From Auriscalpium vulgare (Eukaryota > Basidiomycota > Agaricomycetes > Russulales > Auriscalpiaceae): a stretch of DNA of 64,000 bases. The notes under the pieces are model-generated. The model ran no database searches. It saw only the letters and a program-made list of their open reading frames with translations, and was not told where the DNA came from. The first letter of the stretch is position 1. Each line of letters starts with the position of its first letter. Location of the stretch: NCBI GenBank assembly GCA_019915015.1, contig JAHBBC010000021.1, forward strand, positions 744,001 to 808,000. Reading direction: 5' to 3'. Positions 22,602 to 35,066 of this stretch are shown one piece after another. Both the position numbers and the translations under genes were made by a program.

Positions 22602-24681
22602 CTGACGAGACTGACTTTGGCGATGCTGAGAAGAATCCTCTGCCTGTTTATACCTGTAATGCAGTTTGTATAGTCAATTGGAGTTGTGTTATGTCGAAGT
22701 GATGCCGTGGAGCGAAGCCATGCATAGTTTGTACTAGTATGTACGAAATCTTATCATTCTGTCGGACATACATTACGTAATCGGGTGAACTTTAAAGGCT
22801 TCAACTGGAGTTCTTGAACGTTTGTACCTTTTGAACAGTGAAATTGTTCTTGCATTTTCAAGCACTCAGATCTGCGTAGTCGCTTCCCGCCGAACTTTGG
22901 GCTAGACCTGTGCATTATGATGATCTGGATACGTACACCAGGAAGACGAGGATCGAGAGACGCCAGGTTGCAACTCCGGCGTCATGAATTAATGCTGTGA
23001 TCAGTACTGTTATATAGGATGATAGGACGGTGTGTCACAGGACTACTAACAGGGCCGGCTTGAAGGGAAACAAAGAGCACGAAGACGGAGGATCAAGATG
23101 ATATTTACTATAGACACAGTCTTGATACGGTACGCCGCAACGGGACTCTATATTGGAACAAAACAATAAAAAAACAGGGCCGGCGTGTGTGCATTTTGCT
23201 GCGGACACGTCGTTCTTGTTCACGACGTTCAATTTGAACATATATGAATAATGCAACTAGCCCCTCCGGGTGAGCTTCTTCAACAGAGCTCCACACAAAC
23301 GTGTGCTGACTCAAGCTCACCCTAGCCTAACCTGTCCCCAGATGTGAAAGCCGCGTGACGAAAGCACCACTGGCACCCCGTGGTTACTGCCTTCCCAAGG
23401 CCTCTGAGGTTTCCGATGGTCAGAAATCATAAGTAATCGTCGATCAAAAGCAGGCGGCGGATGCAACGATGACCCCACTGTGACAAGCACGAAGGTCGCC
23501 CAGCACATGGGAGACTGGCCACATCGACCGTCGCGGATCGGAGGGGAAGGTAGTCTGGGCATAAGAGCAAAGGAGCGCCGACCAAAAACGATAGACTCAC
23601 GGGCGAAGGGCGTTGAGTTGGTGCCGGTTGATAAAACAGACGCGGCCAGGGTGTAACCGCGGAAGATTCGAAGACGTTGGTCCGGGGCACCCTGGGCAGG
23701 TAAGGGTCATGCCAGCCAACGTCACAACTCCGCTTCCCTCCAAGTGACGACGTAGGAAGAAAAGAAGAACTTCCAGTGAGGACAAGGTGGCCTCACTTCG
23801 TGCTGAAGCTGAGCCGTTCACACTGGCAGAGGGGGCTTGCTGCGAGGTTGAAAGGAATGATTCTGTGACCACAGCTGACACTCCCGCGGGGCAGTCCTCT
23901 TACCACATGCCCGAGGCACAATGGAGGCGTCTAGCTGACGCCAGGACACGCACACCCTGGCTACAACGCCAGTATAGTAGATTCCTAGATGTGCATAGCA
24001 CCGGAACGTTCGGGACTTCAATTGCAAAACCATGGCAAGGACGACGCACTGCACCTGAAAGGGGAAACCATCCTGTGCCATTCCATTTGGCGGACTGTTC
24101 ATATGTTCTGTATACTTTGTGGATTCTTAGACCGCTGTAAAGAAAACCGTGTATGCCCAGAACGAGCGCAATGTCTGCATAGACATGGGCGCTCAGAGAA
24201 CAAAACCTAGTCAAAGTATGCCTCTCACCATTGACACCAAAAGAAACCCTCCGTGATATTTCTTCTATGAACGGCAACGCATAATGCGTACGGAGTGCCC
24301 TGGCTCCAACAAGAAGCCGCTCCCACAGAGTCTGCCTTCGTCATGGCTGCCTGCACAACTGAGCAGTACTAGTAACTAGTAGTGATGTTGAACGGCAGCG
24401 TTGTGAGCTCGTGAGGAGGGTGAGCCAGTGTGGTCCCTCGTCCACCCAAAGACGTACGTGAACAGTCACTGTTGAGGACTTGAACGACTCGACGAGGGAG
24501 CGGTGTCACGCGCGCCGGAACACACGTAAGTTATAGCCGCACGTTCACTTTGACTTGTCGTCTGCATCGTCCGCCATCGGCCCTTTGCTCTCTGCCTTTT
24601 TCAATCGTCACAAAAGTATCAATACCTCGCAGCAAAATCCTTTGATGCTCTTCTTGCTCGAGTCTGCGCACCTTTAATACA
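22602..24681. other. Intergenic region without a supported gene
   Basis: The 2.1-kb stretch has no frame with family features or exon structure. The first kilobase is AT-richer. The right end is the upstream region of the polyQ/RGG gene, with a pyrimidine-rich leader just before the ATG at 24682. Confidence 0.5.
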
Positions 24682-25175
24682 ATGAACAGGAATCCTTTCG
24701 CGCCGCAGCCATCCTTCCACCACACACAGCCGCCACTCCCTCCAGGCCCTCCGCCTACACAGCCTGGTCAGCCAGACTACTCTGCATACTGGGCTGCTGC
24801 TGCTTCTGCCACCCAATCTCATCCTCCGGCTCCGTTCAACCCACAGTGGCCTGGAGCCCCCCCAGCGCCAGCAGCGGCACCTCCACGCCCTCCTCCTGAA
24901 CAGTCTGCTCTTTATGCAAACTATGGCTATGGCGGACAGTCCAACAACCACCAATGGCAACAGCAGCGACAGGCTGTCTTTCAGCCTCCTGCCCCTCAGC
25001 CTCCCGCTCCCCAACAGTATAACCCGTACCAGCCACAAGCTGCCGCCGCATTTGCTCAGCCGTACATCCCGCAGTCCGCACCTATGCCTCAGCCCCCTGT
25101 CATGATGCAGCAGCCTTATGTACCTCAGCAAGGTCAGCACCAGCACCAGCAACATCAACATCGGCCTTTCTTCCC

Positions 25176-25220
<45 letters not shown>

Positions 25221-28200
25221 GCAGCGTCTTGGGCAGGTTTTGCAACAGCAGCAGCTACACCATACCCCGCCTCAGCACCTGCCCCCTGCGAAGCGTATAC
25301 GGTTCGATGGCCCACCCGGACCCCCGGGTGGACGTCAGCAGGTGCCGCCGCCGCCTCAGTTTCAGCCGCCGCCGCCGCCGCCTCCAGGTCCGATTCCAAG
25401 CGTGATGCAGCAGCAGCAACAGATGGCGTTTTTGGGTGGCCGAGGCGGCGGACCAGTAGGCGGCGGCATGGGCAGAGGAGGAGCGCAAAGCGGAAGAGGT
25501 GGGCCAGGCAACCGCGGACGTGGAGGCAATAATATGAACACTCGTGTTCTTGGGAGGGGGAGAGGCAGCGCCAGCTTCAACAGCGGCCGAGGGAGTGGCC
25601 AGCAGGCTGGTCCTCTGAAGAGCCATGGATCCAGAGGCAATTTTGGTGGGGGCCGCGAGTTCGGAGCCCGACGTGGAGGTTCGTTCGTCAGCGGCAGCGG
25701 GGGCGCAGGTCATCAGCAGGGGGCTGGCAACCCTTCATTTCGCGGCCGAGGCCAGGGCCATTCATACCCTCATAACCATGGTCGAGGAGGTCGTCACGAC
25801 GGTGGTTCCTTTGCACCCCGGGACCTTGTCGCTGCATCCAGTTTCAGCAGTACAGGTAGTAAAAAGGACGAGAACCGGCGAGGTCTCACCGACTTCAAGA
25901 TTATTGGCATCGAGATTCAGGACCTGGCATGGACATGGGGTATCATACCCTCGCCGAACAGTGACGCAAAAACTGAGCCTGAAGACGAGCAGGATGTACT
26001 CCTTTCTACTGCCGAGATCGCGGTCGAGCCTCGTCCATCCCAACACGCAAAGGAGGAGGTACGCATACTTGGCGTGTCTTCTTGACTATTTACTGAGAAA
26101 GCCTCACTAGCCCCCTGGCAATCTTCCACCAAAGCCGGAGCCTGCTGCTGACATGGATTTCATTTCGCAAGTGGTCCCTTCCCTAAGCTCCGACATGGCG
26201 GCGCCGAGCCTCGTTCCTCCTCCACCTTCTCGACTCCACATCTACTTCCATACACCAGTAACTCCCGACGACTCTCATCCGATCCTGCACGGCTCTTCTT
26301 TTACCTCGGACGACTTTGGCAACCGGAAAGGCAAGAGGAAGAAGCTCGAGGACGACGACGGGGAATTTGAGGAGAGGCGAGCGCCGCCTCCACCTCCCGG
26401 TAGGTCCCATCTTGAACGTTCGCATAGTCTTGATAGACTGGATCGGGCGAGTGTCGCACCAAGCGTTGCTGAGACCGCAAGCGAGGGTGACTGGCTCATG
26501 GCTGCCATTGGGGAGGACGAGGGCGACGCGGATAGGGAAGGTGATTTCCACATAAGCGAAATCGTGCCTCACGTCGAAGGCGACATGACCGGGGGCGAGG
26601 CGGGAAGCGAGCTGGGTAAGTCAGCGTTCTCGATCATTGTTTTTATTCAAGATGCGTGGATGGCCGCGGCGCTTCCGGAGCTCCCCTTGCATGCATGGGG
26701 CGCCGCTGTCGTCCGTGTGTGCGTGGACTTTGCTGATACTGTTCTTTTTGGTTGTCAAGGCATTGACAGCATTAGTGGGCACGATGATGGCCACGAAAGT
26801 CATGATATGATGCTGGTGGAGGACCCTCCCGGTTTGACTGATGGGCATGCCCTCGATGAAGCCCACGACGCGGATAATGTCGAGGCCGCCTTGCGGTCTG
26901 TGGCTGATGGGGACGAGGATTTGCAGAATGCCGGCCAGCCAATCAATGCGGGTGGGGGCCCCGAGACCGAGACCGTGACTGTGATTGTTGCCGGTGCCAT
27001 GCCTCAGCACCAGTCGGGGGGCAGTGCCTCTCCTCAGCCCTCTGACCATGACACGGAGCCAGACGTGCCCGATGGTCCCAATGATTCGGGCCCATCGTAT
27101 CCTGAATCCGCCATTGCGGACCCATCATCCGCTGAAGCCCCGCGTTCCCCGCCTCTTCATCTTTTGCCTCCTGTCGTTGCTGACGCGTCATCCGCTGCAT
27201 CCGCTACCTCTCTTCATGCTCCGGCAGCAGCGTTGTTTGACATGTCTGCTGACCACCGTATCAGCCCTGAACCACAGGTCCCCGACCCTCGGGAGGATGG
27301 CACGTCATCATCAACGACATCCGTCGATCGCCGCCCGCTCACGCAAGAGCCGTCCTTTGCAGAGTCGCTGCCGTCAACCGTCATCGACGACTATGATTCT
27401 ACCCAAATGGAGACCCAGATGGATGACGGCGTGTCACCCGACGCGACGACTGTGGTCTCAGGCGATTCCAGCGTCTCGACGTACGGCGAATTAAATCAGC
27501 TCCCTATGAAAAGCGAGCCTCAGCCAGGTGTACGCACCCCATCGGCGAATCGCTTATCGATCTCTTATGCTGCCGGCACAAGACGCCTTGTGATCAACTC
27601 CGAGGTTGTGGAGAAACTTGTGGTATTCAGACGCGAGGGGCGCATTGAGATCTCAATGCGCCTTGAGCAAGAAAAAGCGGACGAGTTGAACGGAATTTTG
27701 GTGAGTCTCTAGAACAGGCATTCGGGGGGAGCGTTCTCACTCGCCGTCTGCAGGTGGAAGGACTGTCAGAGGCGGGAAAAGCCTATCTTCCACTGGAAAC
27801 GCTTTCGCCAACCGATCTGTCTGATCCCACGGTGCCTCCGTTCTCCAAAGCGGATATTCCCTCGACGGTCACGCTGCTCGCGCATCTTGACACGGAACGC
27901 CCGTTCTCCGAGCCGAAGTGGGTGAAAAGCGGTGACGTTCAGGAGTGGCTGAAGAGCATGTTCGGGCGGATGTTTTGGGTTGCAGGCGATGCCGCCGAGG
28001 GCTGGGAGAAGAAGATTGAGGTGGTAGATCCCGACCCGGTAAGCTTTTGGCTCCGTCACCGGAAGCGGCAGTCACCTTGACACTTGTCCTGGTTCGTAGG
28101 CGCCCACAATATGGACGGTGCTGGATGGATGGTCCGCCAATTCTCCTGTCGGGTTGCCGACTGAGCGTCAGCGGTTCCTACGTACTCACATGGCGGAGGC

Positions 28201-28549
28201 GGATAATCTCCTGGAGATTATGCTTCGACTAGTGAGGGGCGAGCGCGCCACGCCTTTCTCTCATTCCGCACCCGCTATATCGGCACCGAGTGTTTCGGGA
28301 CCCTTGCTCTCTGCACTCTCACAGGGCTCTCCGCATGCGGCGCAGCAGACACACGTATCGCTGGCCGTTCTGGCCATGGTGCGGATGGCTACAGAGTACG
28401 CGCAGAAGGCCCTTGGAGACGACAACGGGAAGAAAGAGGTGGAGGAGCGTGTGGGCGAAATCATCCGCTGTTTGCCGTCACATTTGCTCTACAAGAGCTT
28501 GGATGGCATGTTCAAAGAGTGGAAGGCCGAGAAGAGGAATGGCAGGTGA
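24682..28549 (+). CDS. Large polyQ/RGG-rich protein of unknown function
   Basis: Exons 24682-26058, 26111-26615, 26760-27700, 27754-28038 and 28100-28549 sum to 3558 nt, 1185 aa. Residues 1-~250 are Pro/Gln-rich, with a run of about 17 glutamines coded by CAG/CAA at 25176-25225. Residues ~250-400 are packed with RGG and GRG repeats, which typically bind RNA and drive phase separation. A middle acidic, Ser/Pro-rich part follows. The C-terminal ~330 residues look folded: GTRRLVINSEVVEKLVVFRREGRIEI, then a helical region that ends in CLPSHLLYKSLDGMFKEWK. I do not recognise the C-terminal domain. An RNA-granule or transcription role is a reasonable inference, nothing more. The third exon follows an unusually long 144-nt intron. 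Confidence 0.75.
25176..25225 (+). repeat. CAG/CAA polyglutamine microsatellite
   Basis: About 17 consecutive Gln codons, starting with uninterrupted CAG and then mixed with CAA, lie inside the RGG-rich gene. The pure CAG part should be length-variable between strains. Confidence 0.9.
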
Positions 28550-30199
28550 TACTGTATGCGAATAGCTATTGACATCTTTCGAGCGATTCTGCGCAGCATG
28601 ACTACTTGTGTGACGTCGTGGTGTTGGTCTCGTCGTCAAATTCACCTCTCGTCGTCAAATTCATTCAAGGTGGACCCATCAAGCCACCTCACCGTCGCAT
28701 GGGCACATCTCCCGGAACTCAGTCCATCCGTTCGAGCACGACTCTGGGTTGGTCGGGGCCTTTGGAGCGACAAGCAACAGAACATATTGCGCATTGCCAT
28801 GAACCGGAGGAAATAATGAGTGGTGAACTTGTAGGGATATCGGAAAAACCTATGAGCATCTGATCGGCTTCGATGCAGCGCAGCAGGGGATGAACTTGGG
28901 TACGCGTCAAGGCACAGGCGAGGGTGTCGCACGGCTGTCTGCTGCACCAGTTGGAGACCTGGACCCGAGATCCGAAGGCATGCGGCAGGAGACAGCCTAC
29001 TCTCAGGTGTTGACCCAGCCAGCCAGCTGCCAACTTTGCACACATGAAGCACGGTTGATCCGCTATGAAGTGTCTGAAGTACTGGGCTGTGAGTGTGCCA
29101 AGCGGTCCTCGACGGTCTCGGTCGGCACGGGCGGCGTTTACATAGTTCTGAAGGCGCCGGCGCTGCACGCCCCCGGATAATTAAAGACTTCCGCAAGAGG
29201 CGTGATTTGATCATGTTTATGACACCTGCGTTGACCTCGCAGGAGCCCTAGACGGCGGCCGCGGTGGCAGCTGAGTCAACGAGCAAGTCTGAGGCCCAAT
29301 AATACATACGGCACTGAGTCGTAGGAGAGATTACCAATGGGCCTACCGAGAACAACAGAGCTTATCTGTCTTGAACCCCGCCCGAACATGCGACCGCAGC
29401 GCGAACGCACTAACGAGCACGAGGACGTTCGCGGAGATCAAGTGCGCTCAGGCTGGTGGAAGCAGACGACACGAGCGCGCAATATGTGGTCGAGAGGCTC
29501 CACCGCGATCAACGGGAGCAACGCAGGGCAGGTTGCGAGGTGCAGCGATGACGGACGAGTCGAAAGGCGGGGACAGACGCGGGTTGTCCGTTAGCGCCGT
29601 GGCTTGCTTGCCCCCAACACGCTGCAAATACCTCAATATTAAGTACTCGAGACCGATGCCCGTCTACCCCATCGCGCACCCTTGCCTGATGTGTTTCAAC
29701 TGTACTCCGCGGCCGCCCGCTTGCTGACTATTACCAGGAGGAGGAACGCAACGTGTCCTCGCGAGTCGCCACTGGCAGGTCCCAGATCATCGACCTTTAT
29801 TTCATCAGCCCGGAAGGCCGCACCTAGCATTTTTCCTTGTAAGTAATTGGTAAACGATCAGTCAGTTCACCTCGTGTCCTGCACCAGGCGAACCAAGATT
29901 CCGCCCTTCTCACCCTTTCCAGCGCACCCGCATGCTGTCTTTGTCCAGTCGATCAGCTCTCGACTTTCAGGCCGAAGCTTGCTCCATCCCTCGTTCCATC
30001 TCACGCTGAGCATAAAAGGCACATCCGTGCGGCCTCTGTCGTCTCACTCCCCAGCTCAGGTAGCATTCGTCCGCCCTCTGTCTCCTCACGGCTTCATTGT
30101 ATTACTATTATCCGACGCTTGTTTTCCCCGCCCCTCGTACGTCTCTCTCGACGTGCCCACGCCTTCCAGCACGCTAAACGCTTCGTGAACAGGTACCAT
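28550..30199. other. Intergenic region without a supported gene
   Basis: No frame in this 1.65-kb region looks coding. A TATA-like CATAAAAGG near 30,011 is followed by a C/T-rich tract, a plausible promoter and leader for the gene starting at 30200. Confidence 0.5.
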
Positions 30200-30852
30200 A
30201 TGGATCAGCTTTACTCTTTCGACGCCATTCTCTTCCCCGCCGACGGCCGCCCGCCACATGTCGTGGCCCTCATGACCAGCCCCGCTTCCTTCACGAACCC
30301 CCACGCCCTGCAAGCCAGCGCCGACGATGCGCGCTTCCCTCATCCTGAGGTCTACATGGACTACATTGCAGAGAACATCGGGCCACGCGCGTGGCACTAC
30401 CAGGTACGTGCACGACGCGTCCGAGTCGCGCCTCGCGTCACACTCAGCTGACCCGGGCGTTTGTGCAGCTCGTCGAGGCGCTCGACGGTATGAACAAGAA
30501 ATTCACGAACCCGTACATCGTTTATTTCCCCGTCGTCTCCCGCGACGGCATGCCATTCCCCGTGAACAAGTCCGTGCGCGAGATACAGGGACGGTTGTAC
30601 CGGGAGGAATACGCGTGGCGGGGTAACCTCATCATCGCGAAGTACCGAGACGCACGCTTCTCCCAGATGATGAACGCGTCGATGGCGGACTTCCCCATTT
30701 TGAAGAACTATTTGTCCACCCACGGCTCGCCCATCAAAGTAAGCGAGCGCCTCCATCCCACTGCTCCTCTGGTGCCTTCGAGTGCTGAGCACGTACCCAG
30801 CACCTCTGAAGCAGCGCCAGAGTCCGAGAATCGGGAGCACCCAACTTATTAG
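30200..30852 (+). CDS. Small hypothetical protein
   Basis: Exons 30200-30403 and 30469-30852 give about 195 aa if the second exon is read through to its TAG. I do not recognise the family. The sequence is globular rather than repetitive: a hydrophobic N-terminus (LYSFDAILFPADGRPPHVVA), YMDYIAENIGPRAWHYQ, and IVYFPVVSRDGMPFPVNKS, then YAWRGNLIIAKYRD. A GTAAGC donor sits after GSPIK at 30739, so the last ~38 residues (Ser/Pro/Glu-rich) may instead be intron, with another exon from about 30912. The stop is 161 bp from the convergent MAPR gene. Confident that the gene exists, uncertain about its C-terminus. Confidence 0.6.
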
Positions 30853-31013
30853 ATCCGTGATCCGTCTGACACAGCTGGCTGTTGGCTTCCACTTGCTTCT
30901 CCCTACATAGGCCACGGACGCTCTTGCACGCCTCGCTCTGTTTCCCAAAAGTACTGTCTTAGATTACTGTTCCATAGATATTCGCGATATAACTATTAAA
31001 ACATATAGCATCT

Positions 31014-32158
31014 TCATAGCTCTTCATGCTTGACGGGTTTCTGTGCCTCTGGAGCCACTTCTGCGGCTGGCGCAGGCGCAGGCTTAGCTTTAGCCTCCGC
31101 AGCTTGCCGCGCCTTCGACGCCGCTTCCTTCTTCGGGTCGCAATGTACAGGGATGGGGCTGCTGAGGTCAATCGGCGGATGCTGGACGCGCCCGACCAGA
31201 GGGTATGACTTGTGGTCCTTGAAGAACTTCTTCCAGTGGTTCACACCCTGCGCATATGCCGTCAGCGTTTGCGCACCACCCGCGTAACCGGTTCGTGACG
31301 CACCCGCATTTCGTCCTCTGTGAGACCACGCAGGTCATGCGTGCGGTGTTCCTTGAAGCATCCCGTTCCGAAGGCGCGCGCTGCGTCCACGCCGGCCCTG
31401 TGATCGAATTAAGCTTGACGGGCACGACGCCGCATAAAATGTATACTCACATGAGGGCATATGAGCCCCCGGCGCCGTACACGCGCCGGTTGGTCGTAAC
31501 ATCGTACACATCTCCGTCAATCTTCGTAATGGAGTGTGAGCGGTTGACAGCATGAGGCGATGAATACGACGCACAGCGAGGAAGATGGGCCTGTCGGCGT
31601 CCGAGCCGTCATAGTACGCCAGACCCTTCTCGGACAGCAAGCGCTGGTGCGACTGATGGATAGGTCAGCGGCGAGATAAGGTAGGTGGGTCGCCTGCGTT
31701 GAGAGATGCACGCACCGGCCAGTACGACTTGACCTGTGCCCACCGGCCCTCGTAGCCCCACAGAAAGTCGCCCGTGATGAACTTGCCGGAGAGCAAGATG
31801 AAGATGAAGACGTAGACGAAGAACTTGAGCAGCCCCGTCAAGCCGACCTCATGCTCGGCGGTGGGGTCAGGCTCCTCAGGCCCGACGTCCTCCCCCTTTG
31901 CGAGCTTTGCCTCGCGCTCCTTCTTACGTTCAAGCCACTCGTCGTGCAGCTTTTTCTGATGCTCGCGGTAGTTCCGATACCTGCGCACGGGCCGTGAGCC
32001 CAGGGCAAGTGGAACCTGGAAGACACGTACGCAAGGAACGGCTTGTTGGGCCCCTTAGTGGAGACCATGCGATTGGGAATGCCTGGGTCCGCGACTTTAG
32101 GGTTCTCGTCGACATACGTGGGGTCGGGCGTGGCCTCGATGTTGCCCAGCCAAGACAT
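31014..32158 (-). CDS. Membrane-anchored cytochrome b5-like heme/steroid-binding (MAPR) protein
   Basis: MAPR proteins such as Dap1/PGRMC1 bind heme and support cytochrome P450 enzymes in sterol and drug metabolism. The ATG at 32158 starts a ~120-residue cytosolic, charged region (KKLHDEWLERKKEREAKLAK). A single membrane segment follows (LLKFFVYVFIFILLSGKFI). After GFLWGYEGRW-like sequence and another intron comes the cytochrome b5-like domain: GLAYYDGSDADRPIFLAVDG, VYDVTTNRRVYG, GGSYALMAGVDAARAFGTG. The tyrosines used for heme binding in MAPR proteins (YYDG, VYDV, YGxGGSY) are present. The C-terminus is Ala/Lys/Pro-rich. Several 50-60 nt introns interrupt the gene and all joins are in phase. 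The long N-terminal extension before the anchor differs from short Dap1 proteins. Confidence 0.85.
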
Positions 32159-32891
32159 AATGGAGGGGCTGAGGAGGAGGGAGGAAAGAAACGTCAGGGA
32201 CGGGCGATATCTTGCCAGACGGCGTCGCGTGCGACACAAGCCTCTGCACGCGTGGCTCAAATGCCCAGAACGCCGTTGGCCACTGCTAGCTATGCGAAGG
32301 GATTTCCATTGGCAGCTATCCGCAATATGTATATAACGACAGCAAGCAGTATTATGTGAATAGGTCGCTCGTACCCATAGTAGGCACTACGAGGATGTGT
32401 AATATATCATAGATGGTACATACCGAGGCGAGGATAGGTGACACAAGAAAGACTATGGCCGGCACCGGAATCTGCATGCACAAAAAATGAAGATGGAAGG
32501 ATATCACGAGGGCCCGTGCAAGATAGATAAGCGAACACAAAATTGACGTCGACTGAAGGTGCAGTGTCTGGACTGGATAAAACGATAAAACAACCCCCCA
32601 GGAGCAGTGATGAATGCAAGGCCGCAGCGCGACGTCGCGCGTCCATGACGGAAAACCGAAGCCAAGCGAGACGGAGATCGAGAACGATGTGCGTACGGAC
32701 TATACGTGCGTACCGGGAGAACAGTGCGGTGATGATTAATGTACGAGACGATGATGGAGGGGCCTGCCGATGAGTTGCGTGTGGTATGAGCGATGTGAGC
32801 GGGGAATTAGGAGCATGCGGTTCCGTCGAGATTTTGAGGCCAAGAAATGAACTGGAATGCGACAAGCCAGGTAGCGTTGAGGATGCCCGCC
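32159..32891. other. Intergenic region between two minus-strand genes
   Basis: The region separates the 5' end of the MAPR gene from the 3' end of the RGS gene. A TATATAAC-like sequence occurs near 32,330. No gene is supported. Confidence 0.5.
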
Positions 32892-35066
32892 TTATAAGCG
32901 TTCGTTCCATCCCCGTTCCCGATCGCGCTCCCTCTCGTCCTCGCGCTTCCGGGCTCGCTCGCCGGCCTGCTGGGAAACAGTCACGTACGCGCCGCCAACT
33001 TCCTCCGCGTCCTGGTCTAAGCCCGGAGGCACCGCCGGTCCAGAGTTCGACAGATACTGTACGTCGCTGTCCAAGAAGTCGTAATCGTCATTCTTGCTCC
33101 GTAGGAGCATGAACTGCGGAGTCTTCGTGAACTGAGACCATATGTCAGTATATATCGTGCTTGGACAGATGCAAGGCAGACCTTGGGTACCGAGTCTGTC
33201 GCCATCAAACGGAAGACATGCGTTTGGATGCGACCGTATAGCTGAATCATCGTTTGCAGCTGCGTTGCATTGAATGAACCCAGCTGTTCTTGCTCTAGGC
33301 GGCCTTGGAAAGGAGCTCCCGTCAAGGCGGTCATCACCTCGCTGAGATAGGCGGACAGCTCGTTCCGCAGCCCGTGGTCGATGTTCAACTCGCATTGACT
33401 TGACGGGGCCAAGTACGTGTGGTAGATGAAGAACGCCTGGTGAATGAGGGCCTCGTGATGTTGCTCCATCGCGGCTTGCCCTGGCGTGTTCGCCTTGATG
33501 CCTGCGGCAGCCATAGGGCGAGAGGGCAATGCTGACGTGGCTGAGGAAGTGATGTTGAATTTGCGCTTGAAATCCTCGACCTCTAGCCAGAACGACAGAT
33601 TCTCTTCGCAGAAGTTATCGCGCAAGAACTCGCGAAAGAGGCCACGAAGGTTGGGCTGATCAATGATGAACCGCAGACGCTCAGTGTTGCTCTCCTTTCC
33701 CCGCTTCTCGCTGTGGTCATAGCTGGCGTTCATCTTCTCCGCCAGCGATATCCGCCGGTGGATCTTGGCGTCGGCCGGTGCAAGCTTCTTCGCATCCTTC
33801 AGATCTTCTAGGGACGAACGCTCGGTGACAAGGTTGGCCGACGAGCCGTTGGGAGAGTCACGGGTCCCGTTTCGGGACGAATCCCATCGCGCGGTGCGGA
33901 TGCCTTCCTCCGTGATCTTGTAGATTGCCTTCGCAGTGCAGCGGAACTCACCGGTTTGCTGCGGTTACAAAAAAAATAAGAATCAACGAAGCCGATAAAA
34001 GACGCTAACTTACCATGACAGGGGAATTGCCGCCAGGTGCAGACCCACGGACAGTGAAGATGATAGCCGAATCGTTGTTCTTGCGCTTGTCGCTGACCAA
34101 GACGATGAGGCCGAAGCGAACGAACTGGGCTGCCATTTCGGCGGCCTCTTCCCGACCAACGACGGAAGTAAAATCACAGAGCCACTCGAGGGCGGCCAAA
34201 GCAGCGAAACAATACCGGTGAGTGATGGTCTGTGTCTTGCCGCCTTGTATTTGCTTGTCTTGGATGTCCATGAGTTGTATGCCGCGTGAGCGATCATGAT
34301 ACGCCTGGGTGGGGTCGGCGGGCTGTGGAGCGGGCTGCGTATAGTTCTGTTGGCGACCGACGAAACGGCGGAAAAGGGCAGTGATGACAGATTGGGAAAC
34401 GATGATCTCGTCGTCAACGGAGCGTCGCTCGAGATGAAGGAGCTTCATGCATATAGGCTGCGAGGCGAAGACATGAGCGAGGTGGTCGCCGTTGATGCCG
34501 TTCCGACTGATGAAGCGCTCCAAGACGTGGAGACCCTTGGGTGTGAGAACATATACGCCACGGTCCTTGAAGAGATTTGATGAGGGGTCGGCGGCGTTCT
34601 CGATGAGGCGTGCATCCATAAAGTGCTGGCTCATGGCCTTGGCCATATCGCGGGTCATCGAAAAAGTGGTCGTGGTCGTCGTCGTGATCACTCGTGACGG
34701 CTCTCGAGGGTCCGGCCCACGGTTGGACTGGGAAAACTTGAGGGATGCGAGATTGGCGGCGGCCTCATCGCTGAGGACGAAAGGGTCGGAAAGTGCAGAA
34801 ACGAGAGAGAAGAAGGGACGCACGTGGAGAAGCTATTTGGGAAAGAGCGGAAGAACTGCTTGTGATGGGTGAGCTGAAGGGAGACGATGAGGGTAGCGAA
34901 GAGGTCGAGAGTGTCCTGGAGAGTGAAGCGGGTGAGGACGATGGGAGGCGACGGGGAAGAGGAAGGGTACTTTTAGAAAAGGGCGACCACGCTTTGTGGT
35001 CTTCATCATGTGAGAAGAGGAGGCCTGTGGGGAGGCATCTTGCTGGGGCGAGGGGGAGGTAGGCAT
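32892..35066 (-). CDS. RGS protein with DEP domain (FlbA/Sst2/Thn1 type)
   Basis: Regulators of this type switch off heterotrimeric G-alpha subunits. In filamentous fungi they control pheromone response, hyphal growth and sporulation (FlbA in Aspergillus, Thn1 in Schizophyllum). After a Ser/Pro-rich start, DTLDLFATLIVSLQLTHHKQ and FFRSFPNSF lead into a DEP-like region (AMSQHFMDARLIENAADPSS, VYVLTPKGLHVLERFI). The C-terminal RGS domain is clear: PNLRGLFREFLRDNFCEENL, SFWLEVEDFKR, EALIHQAFFIYHTYLAPSS, and QTHVFRLMATDSVPKF. The tail is Arg/Glu/Asp-rich. Introns have good donors and matching phases. The start is uncertain: ATG 35066 (MPTSPSPQQD) is preferred, but an in-frame ATG at 35192 would add 42 residues. 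Family call is strong. Confidence 0.87.

Noticed and set aside
23787..24277. Overlapping frames of 90-125 codons
   Set aside because: No family features, and three mutually exclusive frames are equally open.
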